Assembly: GCA_947488755.1 (NCBI GenBank)
Contig: CANLAD010000001.1
Location: 2,799,501 to 2,863,500 of the forward strand
DNA from: an uncultured Erythrobacter sp.
GTDB taxonomy: Bacteria; Pseudomonadota; Alphaproteobacteria; Sphingomonadales; Sphingomonadaceae
Direction: 5' to 3'
DNA: 64,000 bases
Positions 55,380-63,591 of the stretch are shown here, piece after piece. The notes below the pieces were generated by a model that was given only the letters and a program-made list of their open reading frames with translations, was not told the origin of the DNA and ran no database searches. Made by a program: the position numbers and the translations under genes. How positions within the stretch are numbered: the stretch's first letter is position 1; every line of letters starts with the position of its first letter.

Positions 55380-55451
55380 CCGCGAACGTTTCAGCAATGC
55401 CGCCCCAATTCCTGCGCTAGCACCGGTGACGGCGACCACTTCTTCCGCCAT
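55380..55451 (-). pseudogene. Short-chain dehydrogenase N-terminal remnant
   Basis: MAEEVVAVTGASAGIGAALL on the minus strand from 55451 is the classical Rossmann start of SDR enzymes (TGASAGIG). The similarity ends after about 22 residues, and the frame continues as unrelated sequence antisense to the preceding region. This is the leftover of a lost oxidoreductase gene. Confidence 0.6.
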
Positions 55452-55521
55452 CGTAAAGTCTTCAGCGTCGTACATGAAAGTTCGCCTGGGAAAGGTCTGG
55501 TGAGGCGGCAAGGCACCACGC

Positions 55522-56835
55522 TCACAGGTTGGAGGATGTTCTTTCTACGGCCTTGTGATCCGCGTCATCGTCCCCTCGGTCGCCGCCAGACTTCTGCTGT
55601 GAACTGAATGGCGAAGGGGTTGGGGAATGTTCGGGAAGCGACGACAGGCGCTGCATCGCGCGTCCGTACAGACTGCCAAGCGGCGCAGCGCTTGCCCCAT
55701 GCAACAATGCGCTGATCCACACGGCGTTGATCGCGATCGCCAGTATGCCCTCGGCATAGGCACCGCCGATCTGCGGCAAGATGAGGACGGCGAACAGAGC
55801 GGTTGCCAGACCGCGCGGGCCGAACCAACCAAAAAACAGCCGCGTCCTCCAGGAGGCATCGGTGCCGATGAGCGACAGCCAGATGGCGACCGGCCTGACG
55901 ATGAAGAGACTGGCAAAAATCAGGCCCAGCATAGGCATCGTGAGTGCTGAGATCGCGTCCGGCAGCAATCCCAGCCCAAGAACGGCGAAGGCGGCCCACA
56001 TTAGCAGTTGGCCTTCGCTATCGGTGAACTCGAAAACGAACGAAAAACGCCCCTTGGCGGTGTTGCCGAACGCCAGTCCGGCGACAAACACCGCAATGAA
56101 GCCGTTGCCGCCGATCTGGGTCGCCAGCAAATACGCGATGGCGGCAACCGCGAGTGCAGAAATTCCCTCGAATACCTCATCCGTCCATCGTTTTACGTCG
56201 GCCAAGATCATCAGCTTCGCGCCGGCGAACCCGATAATAACGCCGATAACCGGCCCCAGAACGAGCTGCATTGCGCCGAAGACGAGCCAGTTTCGCTCAC
56301 CGCCTTCGACGACCCCGCCGGTCAGACTGGTAAAGAACAGGATTGCGGGAAGAGCCAGGCCGTCGTTCAGCCCGCTCTCGATCGTGACCGAACGGCGGAC
56401 CCTGCCGGGCACCGATGAATTGTTCACGATGGCTTGCCCTAAGGCCGCATCGGTCGGCGCGAGAAGCGCGGCAACCAGGGCCAAAGCGGCGAGCGGCCAG
56501 GCCGGAAGGAAGATCGCCGCCACGAGCGTCCCGATCACAACCGCAAGCGGGAGGCCCAGAAGCAGCATCCGCTGCGGCCATTGATGGTGCTTTAGCAGCG
56601 CTTTCAGATCGGTCTTCGACGCGTCGAAGAACAGCAATACGACCAGCGCGATTTCGGCGATCACGTGCAGGGCTTCACCAGTTACGCTGCGATCAAACCA
56701 GCCAGTCATGCCCAGACCGCCGCCTAAAGCCAGAAATATGATCGGCGCGGTCAGTATGGTTCGCGACAATCGCCGCGCAAAAATCGCGAAACCAAAGGCG
56801 GCGAGTGCTACCAGTAACAGACCAGTTTCAGCCAT
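55522..56835 (-). CDS. CPA1-type cation/proton antiporter (NhaP-like)
   Basis: This 437-residue membrane protein has about 12 hydrophobic segments. Antiporter motifs are LLAPTDAALGQAIV (TDxxLG), TIESGLNDGLALPAILFF (the ND ion-binding pair), and GWFGPRGLATALFAVLIL. It exchanges Na+ or K+ for H+ across the inner membrane. The C-terminal 45 residues are hydrophilic (HSPTPSPFSSQQKSGGDRGD). Confidence 0.92.
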   Translation of the reverse strand: MAETGLLLVALAAFGFAIFARRLSRTILTAPIIFLALGGGLGMTGWFDRSVTGEALHVIAEIALVVLLFFDASKTDLKALLKHHQWPQRMLLLGLPLAVVIGTLVAAIFLPAWPLAALALVAALLAPTDAALGQAIVNNSSVPGRVRRSVTIESGLNDGLALPAILFFTSLTGGVVEGGERNWLVFGAMQLVLGPVIGVIIGFAGAKLMILADVKRWTDEVFEGISALAVAAIAYLLATQIGGNGFIAVFVAGLAFGNTAKGRFSFVFEFTDSEGQLLMWAAFAVLGLGLLPDAISALTMPMLGLIFASLFIVRPVAIWLSLIGTDASWRTRLFFGWFGPRGLATALFAVLILPQIGGAYAEGILAIAINAVWISALLHGASAAPLGSLYGRAMQRLSSLPEHSPTPSPFSSQQKSGGDRGDDDADHKAVERTSSNL

Positions 56836-56838
56836 AGG

Positions 56839-57694
56839 CTAGTCGCGTGTTTCGACGAAATCAGCGATGTCGCCCGCTGTCGTCCACCAGATCCGTGGAT
56901 CGTCCTCTTCCCTCAGCTTCGTAAGCACCCGGTCGAGATGACGGGTCCGGTGCGATTGCCCCATGACATAAGGATGCAAAGCAATGCCCAGAACCAGTGG
57001 GCGCCGATCGCACTCGCTCAACAATTGCCGAACCGCATCCTCGATCATCATGGCGAAACGATCGGCCTCCTGGTTTCGACCGATGATTGCAGGAATGTCG
57101 TTGATCTCCTGAGAATACGGGATCGACAGGAGGTGCCCAGGGTTGGTCATCATGTGCCCAGTCGAGCAGATAGCGAAATCCGGCTTCTTTCAGCAGATCG
57201 GGCGTGCGATGACTTTCGGAAATCCATGGTCCGAGCCAACCGGTTGGCCGGACGTCCAATGCCTCCAAGAGGTCAAGAGTTCGCCTAATCATCGCGCGTT
57301 CTTCGCTGGCGGACATATGCCCTTGGGCCTCGGCATTGGTCATGCCGTGCGCGGCGATCTCGTCGCCTCTATCCCGGCAGGCCTTCGCAAGCTCGGGACA
57401 TTTGTCGATCAGCGCGCCATTCATCAATGCTGTCGTTCTGAGCGAGAGTTTATCGAACAATTCGAGAAACCGCCATGCGCCGACCCGGTTGCCATAATCG
57501 CGCCACGCATAATTCATCACATCAGGCGAGGTTTGCGAAGGGGCGAGTTGCGCTCCTAACCCTTTACCGAAGGAGAAGACCTCGTGGTTGATGCCGAAAT
57601 AGATTGCAAGCCGCTTGTCATTGGGCCAATTGAAATCCTCGCGCCCGATGATCGGATTGTAATCGTAGCGGTCATGATGCGTAAGTTGCGACAT
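56839..57694 (-). pseudogene. Polysaccharide deacetylase-family allantoinase (PuuE-like), frameshifted
   Basis: The first frame (57694 to about 57140) runs YNPIIGREDFNWPNDKRLAI, GKGLGAQLAPSQTSPDVMNY, AHGMTNAEAQGHMSASEER and YLLDWAHDDQPW, all typical of PuuE. The rest (HLLSIPYSQEINDIPAII, SECDRRPLVLGIALHPYVMG, HLDRVLTKLREEDD) is in another frame ending at 56839. About 20 bp seems missing between QPW and LLSIPY, which shifts the frame. PuuE hydrolyses allantoin in urate catabolism. It may be a pseudogene or an assembly error. Confidence 0.75.
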
Positions 57695-57699
57695 GGAGG

Positions 57700-58101
57700 T
57701 CAGTTACCGCGATATGTCGAATAGCCGTACGGACTGACCAGAACCGGCACGTGATATGTGCCGTCATCTTCGGTGACGACGAAAGCGATCGTGATTACGG
57801 GAAAGAATGGCGCCGACGGGCTCTCATCATAGGCCGTCATGTCAAAGCTGAGCAGATAGGTGCCGGCGTTAAGCGCGTCGTGATCGCCAAAATCTTCCGC
57901 ACGGCCATTGGCGCCCGTCCGTGTCTGCGCGATTGATTCCCAGGACCCGTCTGAGCTCTGCCTTGAAAGCGTTACAGGAATGCCCGATCCGCCTTCGCCG
58001 CGCGAGATATCGAGCACGTGGGTTGTGATATCCGCCGCCTGAGCGGGCGCACAAGTCACGGCCAGTGCGAGCGCGAGTGAAGATGGAAACAGGGGTTTCA
58101 T
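57700..58101 (-). CDS. Periplasmic 5-hydroxyisourate hydrolase (transthyretin-like)
   Basis: This 133-residue protein has a signal peptide (MKPLFPSSLALALAVTCAPA, cleavage near QAA-DI). The mature part has THVLDISRGEGGSGIPVTLS, RAEDF and the C-terminal HVPVLVSPYGYSTYRGN, near the family signature YSTYRGS. It hydrolyses the unstable urate oxidation product 5-hydroxyisourate. It lies 5 bp upstream of the PuuE-like gene, so they were one urate-degradation operon. Start ATG 58101. Confidence 0.9.
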   Translation of the reverse strand: MKPLFPSSLALALAVTCAPAQAADITTHVLDISRGEGGSGIPVTLSRQSSDGSWESIAQTRTGANGRAEDFGDHDALNAGTYLLSFDMTAYDESPSAPFFPVITIAFVVTEDDGTYHVPVLVSPYGYSTYRGN

Positions 58102-58254
58102 TGTGAATTGCCTTTCAGTGTCGTGTCGGATTTCAGGTTTGAGCGCGCTGATTGCGCAAGATGCGTCGGGCTCGAGCACGCAAGCGCATGATCGAGGACG
58201 CTTGAGTCGTTGGCGCGCCGCCTTCGCTGTCGGCACGCAACCCTTTGGCCTTGC

Positions 58255-59058
58255 TTATGAATTGCGCTCGGCTACCATGTTCAAATCTTCAGATGCTTCG
58301 AGGATCAAACGCCCGTCCGCATCCAGTGAAACCCGGTTCAATCCGTTCAGGACTTCGAAGAACCTGCGCTCCTGCTCCATCATCGGTGTTTCGCATGCCA
58401 TCATGGTTACAGCGAGCTGAGAAACGTCGATCGCATTGCCATTCAGACTGTACTCGGCATTGAAGTTATTGCAGCCGCTATTGCCGAATAATCTGCCGTC
58501 GGAGCCGAAAGTGATGGTCGGTGCCGTAGGCGCGGGCGCGACATCGGAATTGAACTGGGTGATGCGCCACTCGCTGTCTTGCAAGCCAGCGATTTCCTGC
58601 AGGCCGCGGTCTTCCGGATCGGTCATCGACAGCGTGAGCGTGCCGATATCGACATTGCTGTTCTGCAGGTTCAGCAGGAACGGACTGGTCGTGCGGAAAA
58701 GCACGACGCCGTCGCTGTCCTTGATAAAGGCGCGCAATCCGTAAAGCGGCCCGTCGGTCAGATTGCGCTTCGAGACGTCGATCACGAATGGGGCCGGGAC
58801 GCCGCTTCCTGGTATTGCCATCTGCTCGCGCGAAACAACCCGCTCCTTGTCTGCGCCATCGGTAATGTCGGAAACCACGATCTCCATCTGCGAACCGGGC
58901 GGGAGGGCAATTCGCTCGCGGTAAGTGAGTTGTCCGCTGACGCGCTCAACCATGCTTTGCGATGCCTCCGTATCCGGTGTCTGCGGGTCCATCGTTGCGC
59001 AGCCCCCAACCAGAAGGGCCAGCGTAGCGATTCCAGCGCAAAGTTCTGTTCTCGTCAT
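58255..59058 (-). CDS. YbaY-META two-domain lipoprotein
   Basis: This 267-residue protein has a lipobox (LALLVGGC, Cys about 20). Residues about 40-150 match the YbaY domain: SGQLTYRERIALPPGSQMEI, VVSDITDGADKERVVS, PFVIDVSKRNLTDGPLYGLR. Residues about 165-267 are a META/HslJ domain: DSEWRITQFNSD, PTITFGSDGRLFGNSGCNNF and SQLAVTMMACETPMMEQERR. META proteins are linked to stress and heat resistance. A separate META lipoprotein is encoded at 60892-61332. Confidence 0.85.
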   Translation of the reverse strand: MTRTELCAGIATLALLVGGCATMDPQTPDTEASQSMVERVSGQLTYRERIALPPGSQMEIVVSDITDGADKERVVSREQMAIPGSGVPAPFVIDVSKRNLTDGPLYGLRAFIKDSDGVVLFRTTSPFLLNLQNSNVDIGTLTLSMTDPEDRGLQEIAGLQDSEWRITQFNSDVAPAPTAPTITFGSDGRLFGNSGCNNFNAEYSLNGNAIDVSQLAVTMMACETPMMEQERRFFEVLNGLNRVSLDADGRLILEASEDLNMVAERNS

Positions 59059-59128
59059 GATCTTATCCTTTCTTGCAGAGCGTATTCACGCGCTGTTGTG
59101 TGGTGAATGATGGCGATGGGCACCGCGT

Positions 59129-60895
59129 TTAAGGTTCGTCTCGCAGGGGTTCGGGCGTATCTTTTCCCTGCATAATCACCGTTCTGGTGGGGAACGCGAT
59201 TTCGACGTTCATGTGCTCCAGCTTTGCCATGAGCTTGAGCAACAGGTCTTCCTGCATCTCGAGAGACTCCGCGAACGCTCGCGTCCGGAAATAGAGGAAT
59301 ACTTCGATGTTGATCGTGCTGTCGCCAAATCCGATGAACCGGGCGCGTGCATCGTCCTGTATAATGTGATCATGGCTCGCGATGATGTCGCGGAACTCTT
59401 CGAGCACATCCTGAATACGTGATGCACTGGTGTCGTATGTGACCCCGATCGTGTGCCGGAATAGAAACTGATCGCGTGAAGCGTAATTTTCTATCCGTTC
59501 GGCTGCGAGATCGCCGTTCGGAATGCTGACCAAAGTGCGATCCAGGGTGCGCACCGAGGTCGAGCGTATCCCGACATCCTCGACGGTGCCGAACACCGTG
59601 CCGATCTGCGCGGAATCGCCGACCTGAACCGGTTTGTCCATGATGACCGACAGAGAACCGACGAAGTTCTCGATTGTTTTTTGCGCGCCCAGAGCAAGCG
59701 CGAGGCCGCCAATGCCCAGCGCTGCGATACCGGTCGTCACATCGATCCCGAACGTATCGAACAGCGCGATACCGACGATGATAATCAGCACAAGTTTCGC
59801 CGCGCGGCGAAGCAAAGCGATCATCGAGGCGGCTTGCCTGCGATCGCTTAGCCGCATGCGTTCGGTGACGATACGCGAAACCGCATCGACCAGGCGGAAA
59901 AGGAACCATGCGAGCGATGCCCAGGCGGCGAAGCCTGCGCCACGGAGCAGCAATTGCCGCGCGACGATCGCGACTTCCATCCGGCCGGCAAAGATAAAAT
60001 AGGCCACGACCGCCCCGAAGAAGATCAGAGGCGGTAGGGCGGCATGGGCAATGCGATAACCGACGTTCTTGTCATGCTCGTCGATGAATTTGCGCAATAC
60101 CAACAGTGCCGCGAAAGCGACGACACGAGCTGCTATGAAGAGTGCGACCGCCAGACCCACCAGTTTCAGCCAGTCCACGGCCCCGGCACCGCCGACCTTG
60201 AAACTGTCGTCCTGATCGGCTTCGACCAGCGCAGCAGGCGGCTCCCAGCGATCAAGCTGCGCTTCGGTCTCGGGCGCGATCCTCCATTGCATTGCGCCTG
60301 TATCGGCGAGTTCAATGTGCTGCATCAGGATCGGCTCTTCGGTTCCATCGACACGAATTACGCCAACGCGCTCCAGCGTCGGAGCCAGTCCATCGGCAAA
60401 GTCGCCGCTCGGTACATTAGAGAGCGCCGAGAACGGCACCAAGCGGCCGCCTGCATCGAGCGCGAGCTTCAGCTTGCGAGCGAGTTTAACGGCTTGTCCT
60501 GTTCGGTCTGCTTGCGGTTGCTCAAGCGCAGCGTCGTCAGTATTGGCCTCGGCGTCTTCTGTGGCCTCGTTTTCACCGCTCTCCTCCTCGGCCAACATAT
60601 CGTCGACAGTCATCGTCACCGCGGCCGGATCGGGAACCCCGGTAAAATAGTGCGCTGCCTTTTCATAATCCCCTGCCGCGAGCGCATTCAGCAGAGCCGT
60701 CACGCTGCTGCGCGGCGTTTGACGCTCAAAGGCATCAGTGACAACCGGTGCTGCTTCTTGCGTTTCTTCATCTGCTGTCGGAAGGAACTGCGCATGCGCC
60801 ATGTCTGGAAACCAGATCGTCGCGGCAAAGATGAGAGCACAGATGCCGCAGAGGGTGCGGAAGATCGAGATATCGGAATTGCGGCAGGCCATCAT
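59129..60895 (-). CDS. MscS family mechanosensitive channel
   Basis: This 588-residue protein has a signal or first membrane segment, a large periplasmic N-terminal domain with an acidic insertion (EEESGENEATEDAEANTDDA), membrane segments and the pore/beta domain: TGIAALGIGGLALALGAQKT, IENFVGSLSVIMDKPVQVGD, GTVFGTVEDVGIRSTSVRTL and VSIPNGDLAAERIENY. It gates on membrane tension and releases solutes on hypo-osmotic shock. Its start overlaps the stop of the META lipoprotein gene (ATGA at 60892). Confidence 0.93.
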   Translation of the reverse strand: MMACRNSDISIFRTLCGICALIFAATIWFPDMAHAQFLPTADEETQEAAPVVTDAFERQTPRSSVTALLNALAAGDYEKAAHYFTGVPDPAAVTMTVDDMLAEEESGENEATEDAEANTDDAALEQPQADRTGQAVKLARKLKLALDAGGRLVPFSALSNVPSGDFADGLAPTLERVGVIRVDGTEEPILMQHIELADTGAMQWRIAPETEAQLDRWEPPAALVEADQDDSFKVGGAGAVDWLKLVGLAVALFIAARVVAFAALLVLRKFIDEHDKNVGYRIAHAALPPLIFFGAVVAYFIFAGRMEVAIVARQLLLRGAGFAAWASLAWFLFRLVDAVSRIVTERMRLSDRRQAASMIALLRRAAKLVLIIIVGIALFDTFGIDVTTGIAALGIGGLALALGAQKTIENFVGSLSVIMDKPVQVGDSAQIGTVFGTVEDVGIRSTSVRTLDRTLVSIPNGDLAAERIENYASRDQFLFRHTIGVTYDTSASRIQDVLEEFRDIIASHDHIIQDDARARFIGFGDSTINIEVFLYFRTRAFAESLEMQEDLLLKLMAKLEHMNVEIAFPTRTVIMQGKDTPEPLRDEP

Positions 60896-61332
60896 GGTTT
60901 TCTGGCCAGAACGAGAGCGACGCTTTCGCCCTCAAGTATGAGCGCCTTTGTCGCATCGAACCTGTAGGAGCGCACCAGGGACAATTGCTCTACCAGCAAT
61001 GCTTCCTGGTTCAGAATGGCAAGGGGACACATCGCACGCGTGAGGGACACGGGCTGAATGGTGAGCATATCCTCGGCAGCGCGATAGGCCGATGCCATCA
61101 TATTGCAGCTCGCAAGGCCAGAAAATGCGCCATCCGCGCCGAAGACCAGAGTCGCGCGCGAGTTATCAATCATGCCGCGACCCGCAATATCTTCGACCAC
61201 CCATTCGCCGGTAAGCGAAGACGAATTTTCTCCTGCTGTGCTCATGCAGCCAGCGGCAAACAGCCCCGCTAGAATACCGCTCAAGAGGCGGGCTTGTTTG
61301 GCTAAATCAAGAAGGGTGGAGGACATGCGCAA
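60892..61332 (-). CDS. META domain lipoprotein
   Basis: This 146-residue protein has a signal with a lipobox-like LFAAGC (Cys about 29) and a META/HslJ domain: TGEWVVEDIAGRGMIDNSRA, TLVFGADGAFSGLASCNMMA and PVSLTRAMCPLAILNQEALL. Two cysteines (SCNMM, AMCPL) fit a conserved disulfide. It is co-translated with MscS, suggesting a joint envelope-stress role (inference). Confidence 0.85.
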   Translation of the reverse strand: MRMSSTLLDLAKQARLLSGILAGLFAAGCMSTAGENSSSLTGEWVVEDIAGRGMIDNSRATLVFGADGAFSGLASCNMMASAYRAAEDMLTIQPVSLTRAMCPLAILNQEALLVEQLSLVRSYRFDATKALILEGESVALVLARKP

Positions 61333-61414
61333 TATGGACTCAAAATGAATAATGTGTCAGTCGGATAACGGGCCGACGATTATGCGGTTCCGCATTGGCT
61401 GACATAATAGCCAT

Positions 61415-61468
61415 TTCGACGAATTTTTCGTCGAAGATTGATCTTAACACCGCAGATTATGCGGTGTT
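61415..61468. promoter_or_regulatory. Two perfect palindromes upstream of the second lrp gene
   Basis: TTCGACGAA-TTT-TTCGTCGAA (61415-61435) is a perfect 9-bp inverted repeat, and AACACCGCA-GATTA-TGCGGTGTT (61446-61468) is another. Both lie just before the lrp start at 61495. The first shares TTCGA...TCGAA arms with the site at 3480-3496. The first is the likely Lrp operator; the second could be an operator or an RNA hairpin. Confidence 0.55.
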
Positions 61469-61494
61469 CGTTGTTGTTGAGAGGAGCATCGTAC

Positions 61495-61995
61495 TTGCCT
61501 GACGCGCGGCCCCTGGACCAAATCGATCGCCGGATATTGGAAATACTTCAGGAAGACGGTCGCATCTCGAATCACAGATTGTCTGAACTGGTTAATCTGT
61601 CCCCGAGCGCTTGCCTCGCGCGGGTAAGGCGGCTCGAAAGCGATCAGGTCATCACAGGCTACAGGGCGCAAGTCGATGCAGCAAAAATCGGGCCTAGTCT
61701 TACGGTCTTCGCAGAACTCACCGTGTCGCAGAACAATATCGAAAGCACTGAAGAGATAGAGGCAGCTTTGGTCGAATTGCCCGAATTGACCGAGGCTTGG
61801 GAAGTAAGCGGAAGATACGATATCCTTGCCCGTTTTCTCGTTCCAGACATGGAGCGCTGGACTCGATTGGCCGCTGAACTGGCGGGCCGCGATATGGCGG
61901 TGGAAACGGTGCGCACGGTCCTCGCGGTCAAACGGATCAAGCTGTTCAGCGGCGTGCATGCCAGTTTCGGTCGTACGTCGGAAACTCGACCATGA
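61495..61995 (+). CDS. Lrp/AsnC family transcriptional regulator
   Basis: This 166-residue regulator has PLDQIDRRILEILQEDGRIS, the helix-turn-helix RLSELVNLSPSACLARVRRL, and a RAM domain (TEAWEVSGRYDILARFLVPD). The start is TTG 61495 with AGGAG 8 nt upstream; the in-frame TTG at 61438 lies in the palindromes and is less likely. Its stop overlaps the start of the phospholipase D-family gene (ATGA at 61992). Confidence 0.9.
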   Translation: MPDARPLDQIDRRILEILQEDGRISNHRLSELVNLSPSACLARVRRLESDQVITGYRAQVDAAKIGPSLTVFAELTVSQNNIESTEEIEAALVELPELTEAWEVSGRYDILARFLVPDMERWTRLAAELAGRDMAVETVRTVLAVKRIKLFSGVHASFGRTSETRP

Positions 61996-63545
61996 CCGTC
62001 ATCAAATTCGTTCTTGGTGCTACAGTTTTGGTGGCGGCTGCGATCATCGCGGCCCGATATCTCTATCCACTACCCTCCTTGAGCGGCGTGCGCGATGCGC
62101 CGCCTGTCCGAGCGGCCAATAATGGCGAACTGTATGAAGCGGTAGGTCCGTTGATAGCTGCCCATCCCGGCCAATCCGGCCTACATGCTTTGCCCAACGC
62201 AGCAGCAGCTTTTGCCGCGCGCGTGATCCTCGCAAGAGCGGCCACGCAATCGATCGACGTGCAATATTACATCTGGCACCGCGATTTGACCGGCGTCCTG
62301 TTGCTCGACGAATTGCGCAAATCAGCCGAGCGCGGTGTCCACGTCCGGCTGCTGCTGGACGACAATGGGATATCCGACCTCGATCCCATCTTGAGCGATC
62401 TCGACGCGCATCCGGATTTCGAAATACGCTTGTACAATCCGTTCACCACGCGCGATTTCAAGCTGGCGGGATATGCGTTCGACTTTTTCCGCCTCAATCG
62501 CCGAATGCACAACAAGTCCTTTACGGTGGACGGGCTGGTGACGATCGGCGGGGGACGCAATGTCGGCGATGAGTATTTCGGGACAGGTTTGCAGCCCAAT
62601 TACGTCGATCTGGATTTGCTGGCAGCCGGCTCGGTCGTCCAGGACGTCTCCGATGACTTCGCGCGTTACTGGAACAGTGCCTCAGCCTATCCCCTCGATC
62701 TCCTTGTGGATGACGATGATGAGGCGGATGGAGCGTTGCAGGCGGCGCTCGACGACGTCACGCAAGGATCGCAGCGGGCGACCTACGAAAATGAGATCAG
62801 GCGCAGCGATGTCGTTCGCAAGTTGATCTCAGGGACACTCCCGCTTGAATGGACATCGGCGATACTCGTCAGCGATCCTCCGACAAAAACCCTCGGTCAG
62901 GCGGCTGAGGAAGACCTACTCGTCGGACAGCTCGATGATCTTATGGGTGATATCGACGAGCGGCTGGACGTGATCTCTCCTTACTTCGTGCCGGGAGAGA
63001 AGGGCACCGACCATTTCGTAGAACTGGCCGAGCGGGGTGTTCGCGTTCGTATATTGACCAACTCGATGGAGGCCACAGATGTGCTGCCTGTCCATGCTGG
63101 CTACGCCAAATATCGCCACAGGCTCGTTGAGGCCGGGGTAGAACTATATGAACTGAAGGCATCTGCCGCACCGCAAGACCGGAAATCGGACACGGGGTTC
63201 GCAGGGTCCAGCGCGGCCAGCCTCCATGCCAAGAGCTTCGCAGTCGATGGGGAGCGGATCTATATCGGTTCGTTCAACTTCGATCCGCGAAGCGTATATC
63301 TGAACACCGAAATGGGCCTGCTCGTCGATAGTGAGCAGATGGCTCAGGACATGCACACCGGTTTCGAGGCGCAGATCGCGGACATGGCTTACGCTGTGTC
63401 GCTAGACGATGACGGCCAGTTACAGTGGACTGAACAGCAACGCGATGGGTCCGTCCGGCATTTCCAACACGATCCCAATTCCAGTGCTGGCTCGCGCGCA
63501 GCGATCACGGTGATTGGCTGGCTGCCGATCCAATGGCTGCTTTGA
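61992..63545 (+). CDS. Phospholipase D-family protein (cardiolipin synthase-like)
   Basis: This 517-residue protein has an N-terminal membrane anchor (FVLGATVLVAAAIIAARYLY) and two HKD motifs: RMHNKSFTVDG (residue about 172) and SLHAKSFAVDGERIYIGSFN (about 411). The family transfers phosphatidyl groups, for example in cardiolipin synthesis, or hydrolyses phospholipids. SIDVQYYIWHRDLTGVLLL is typical of the ClsC-like branch. It is translationally coupled to lrp. Confidence 0.9.
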   Translation: MTVIKFVLGATVLVAAAIIAARYLYPLPSLSGVRDAPPVRAANNGELYEAVGPLIAAHPGQSGLHALPNAAAAFAARVILARAATQSIDVQYYIWHRDLTGVLLLDELRKSAERGVHVRLLLDDNGISDLDPILSDLDAHPDFEIRLYNPFTTRDFKLAGYAFDFFRLNRRMHNKSFTVDGLVTIGGGRNVGDEYFGTGLQPNYVDLDLLAAGSVVQDVSDDFARYWNSASAYPLDLLVDDDDEADGALQAALDDVTQGSQRATYENEIRRSDVVRKLISGTLPLEWTSAILVSDPPTKTLGQAAEEDLLVGQLDDLMGDIDERLDVISPYFVPGEKGTDHFVELAERGVRVRILTNSMEATDVLPVHAGYAKYRHRLVEAGVELYELKASAAPQDRKSDTGFAGSSAASLHAKSFAVDGERIYIGSFNFDPRSVYLNTEMGLLVDSEQMAQDMHTGFEAQIADMAYAVSLDDDGQLQWTEQQRDGSVRHFQHDPNSSAGSRAAITVIGWLPIQWLL

Positions 63546-63591
63546 CTTGTGAAAACTCCTGAACAATCGATAGAGATCAAAGGTTTGATAA

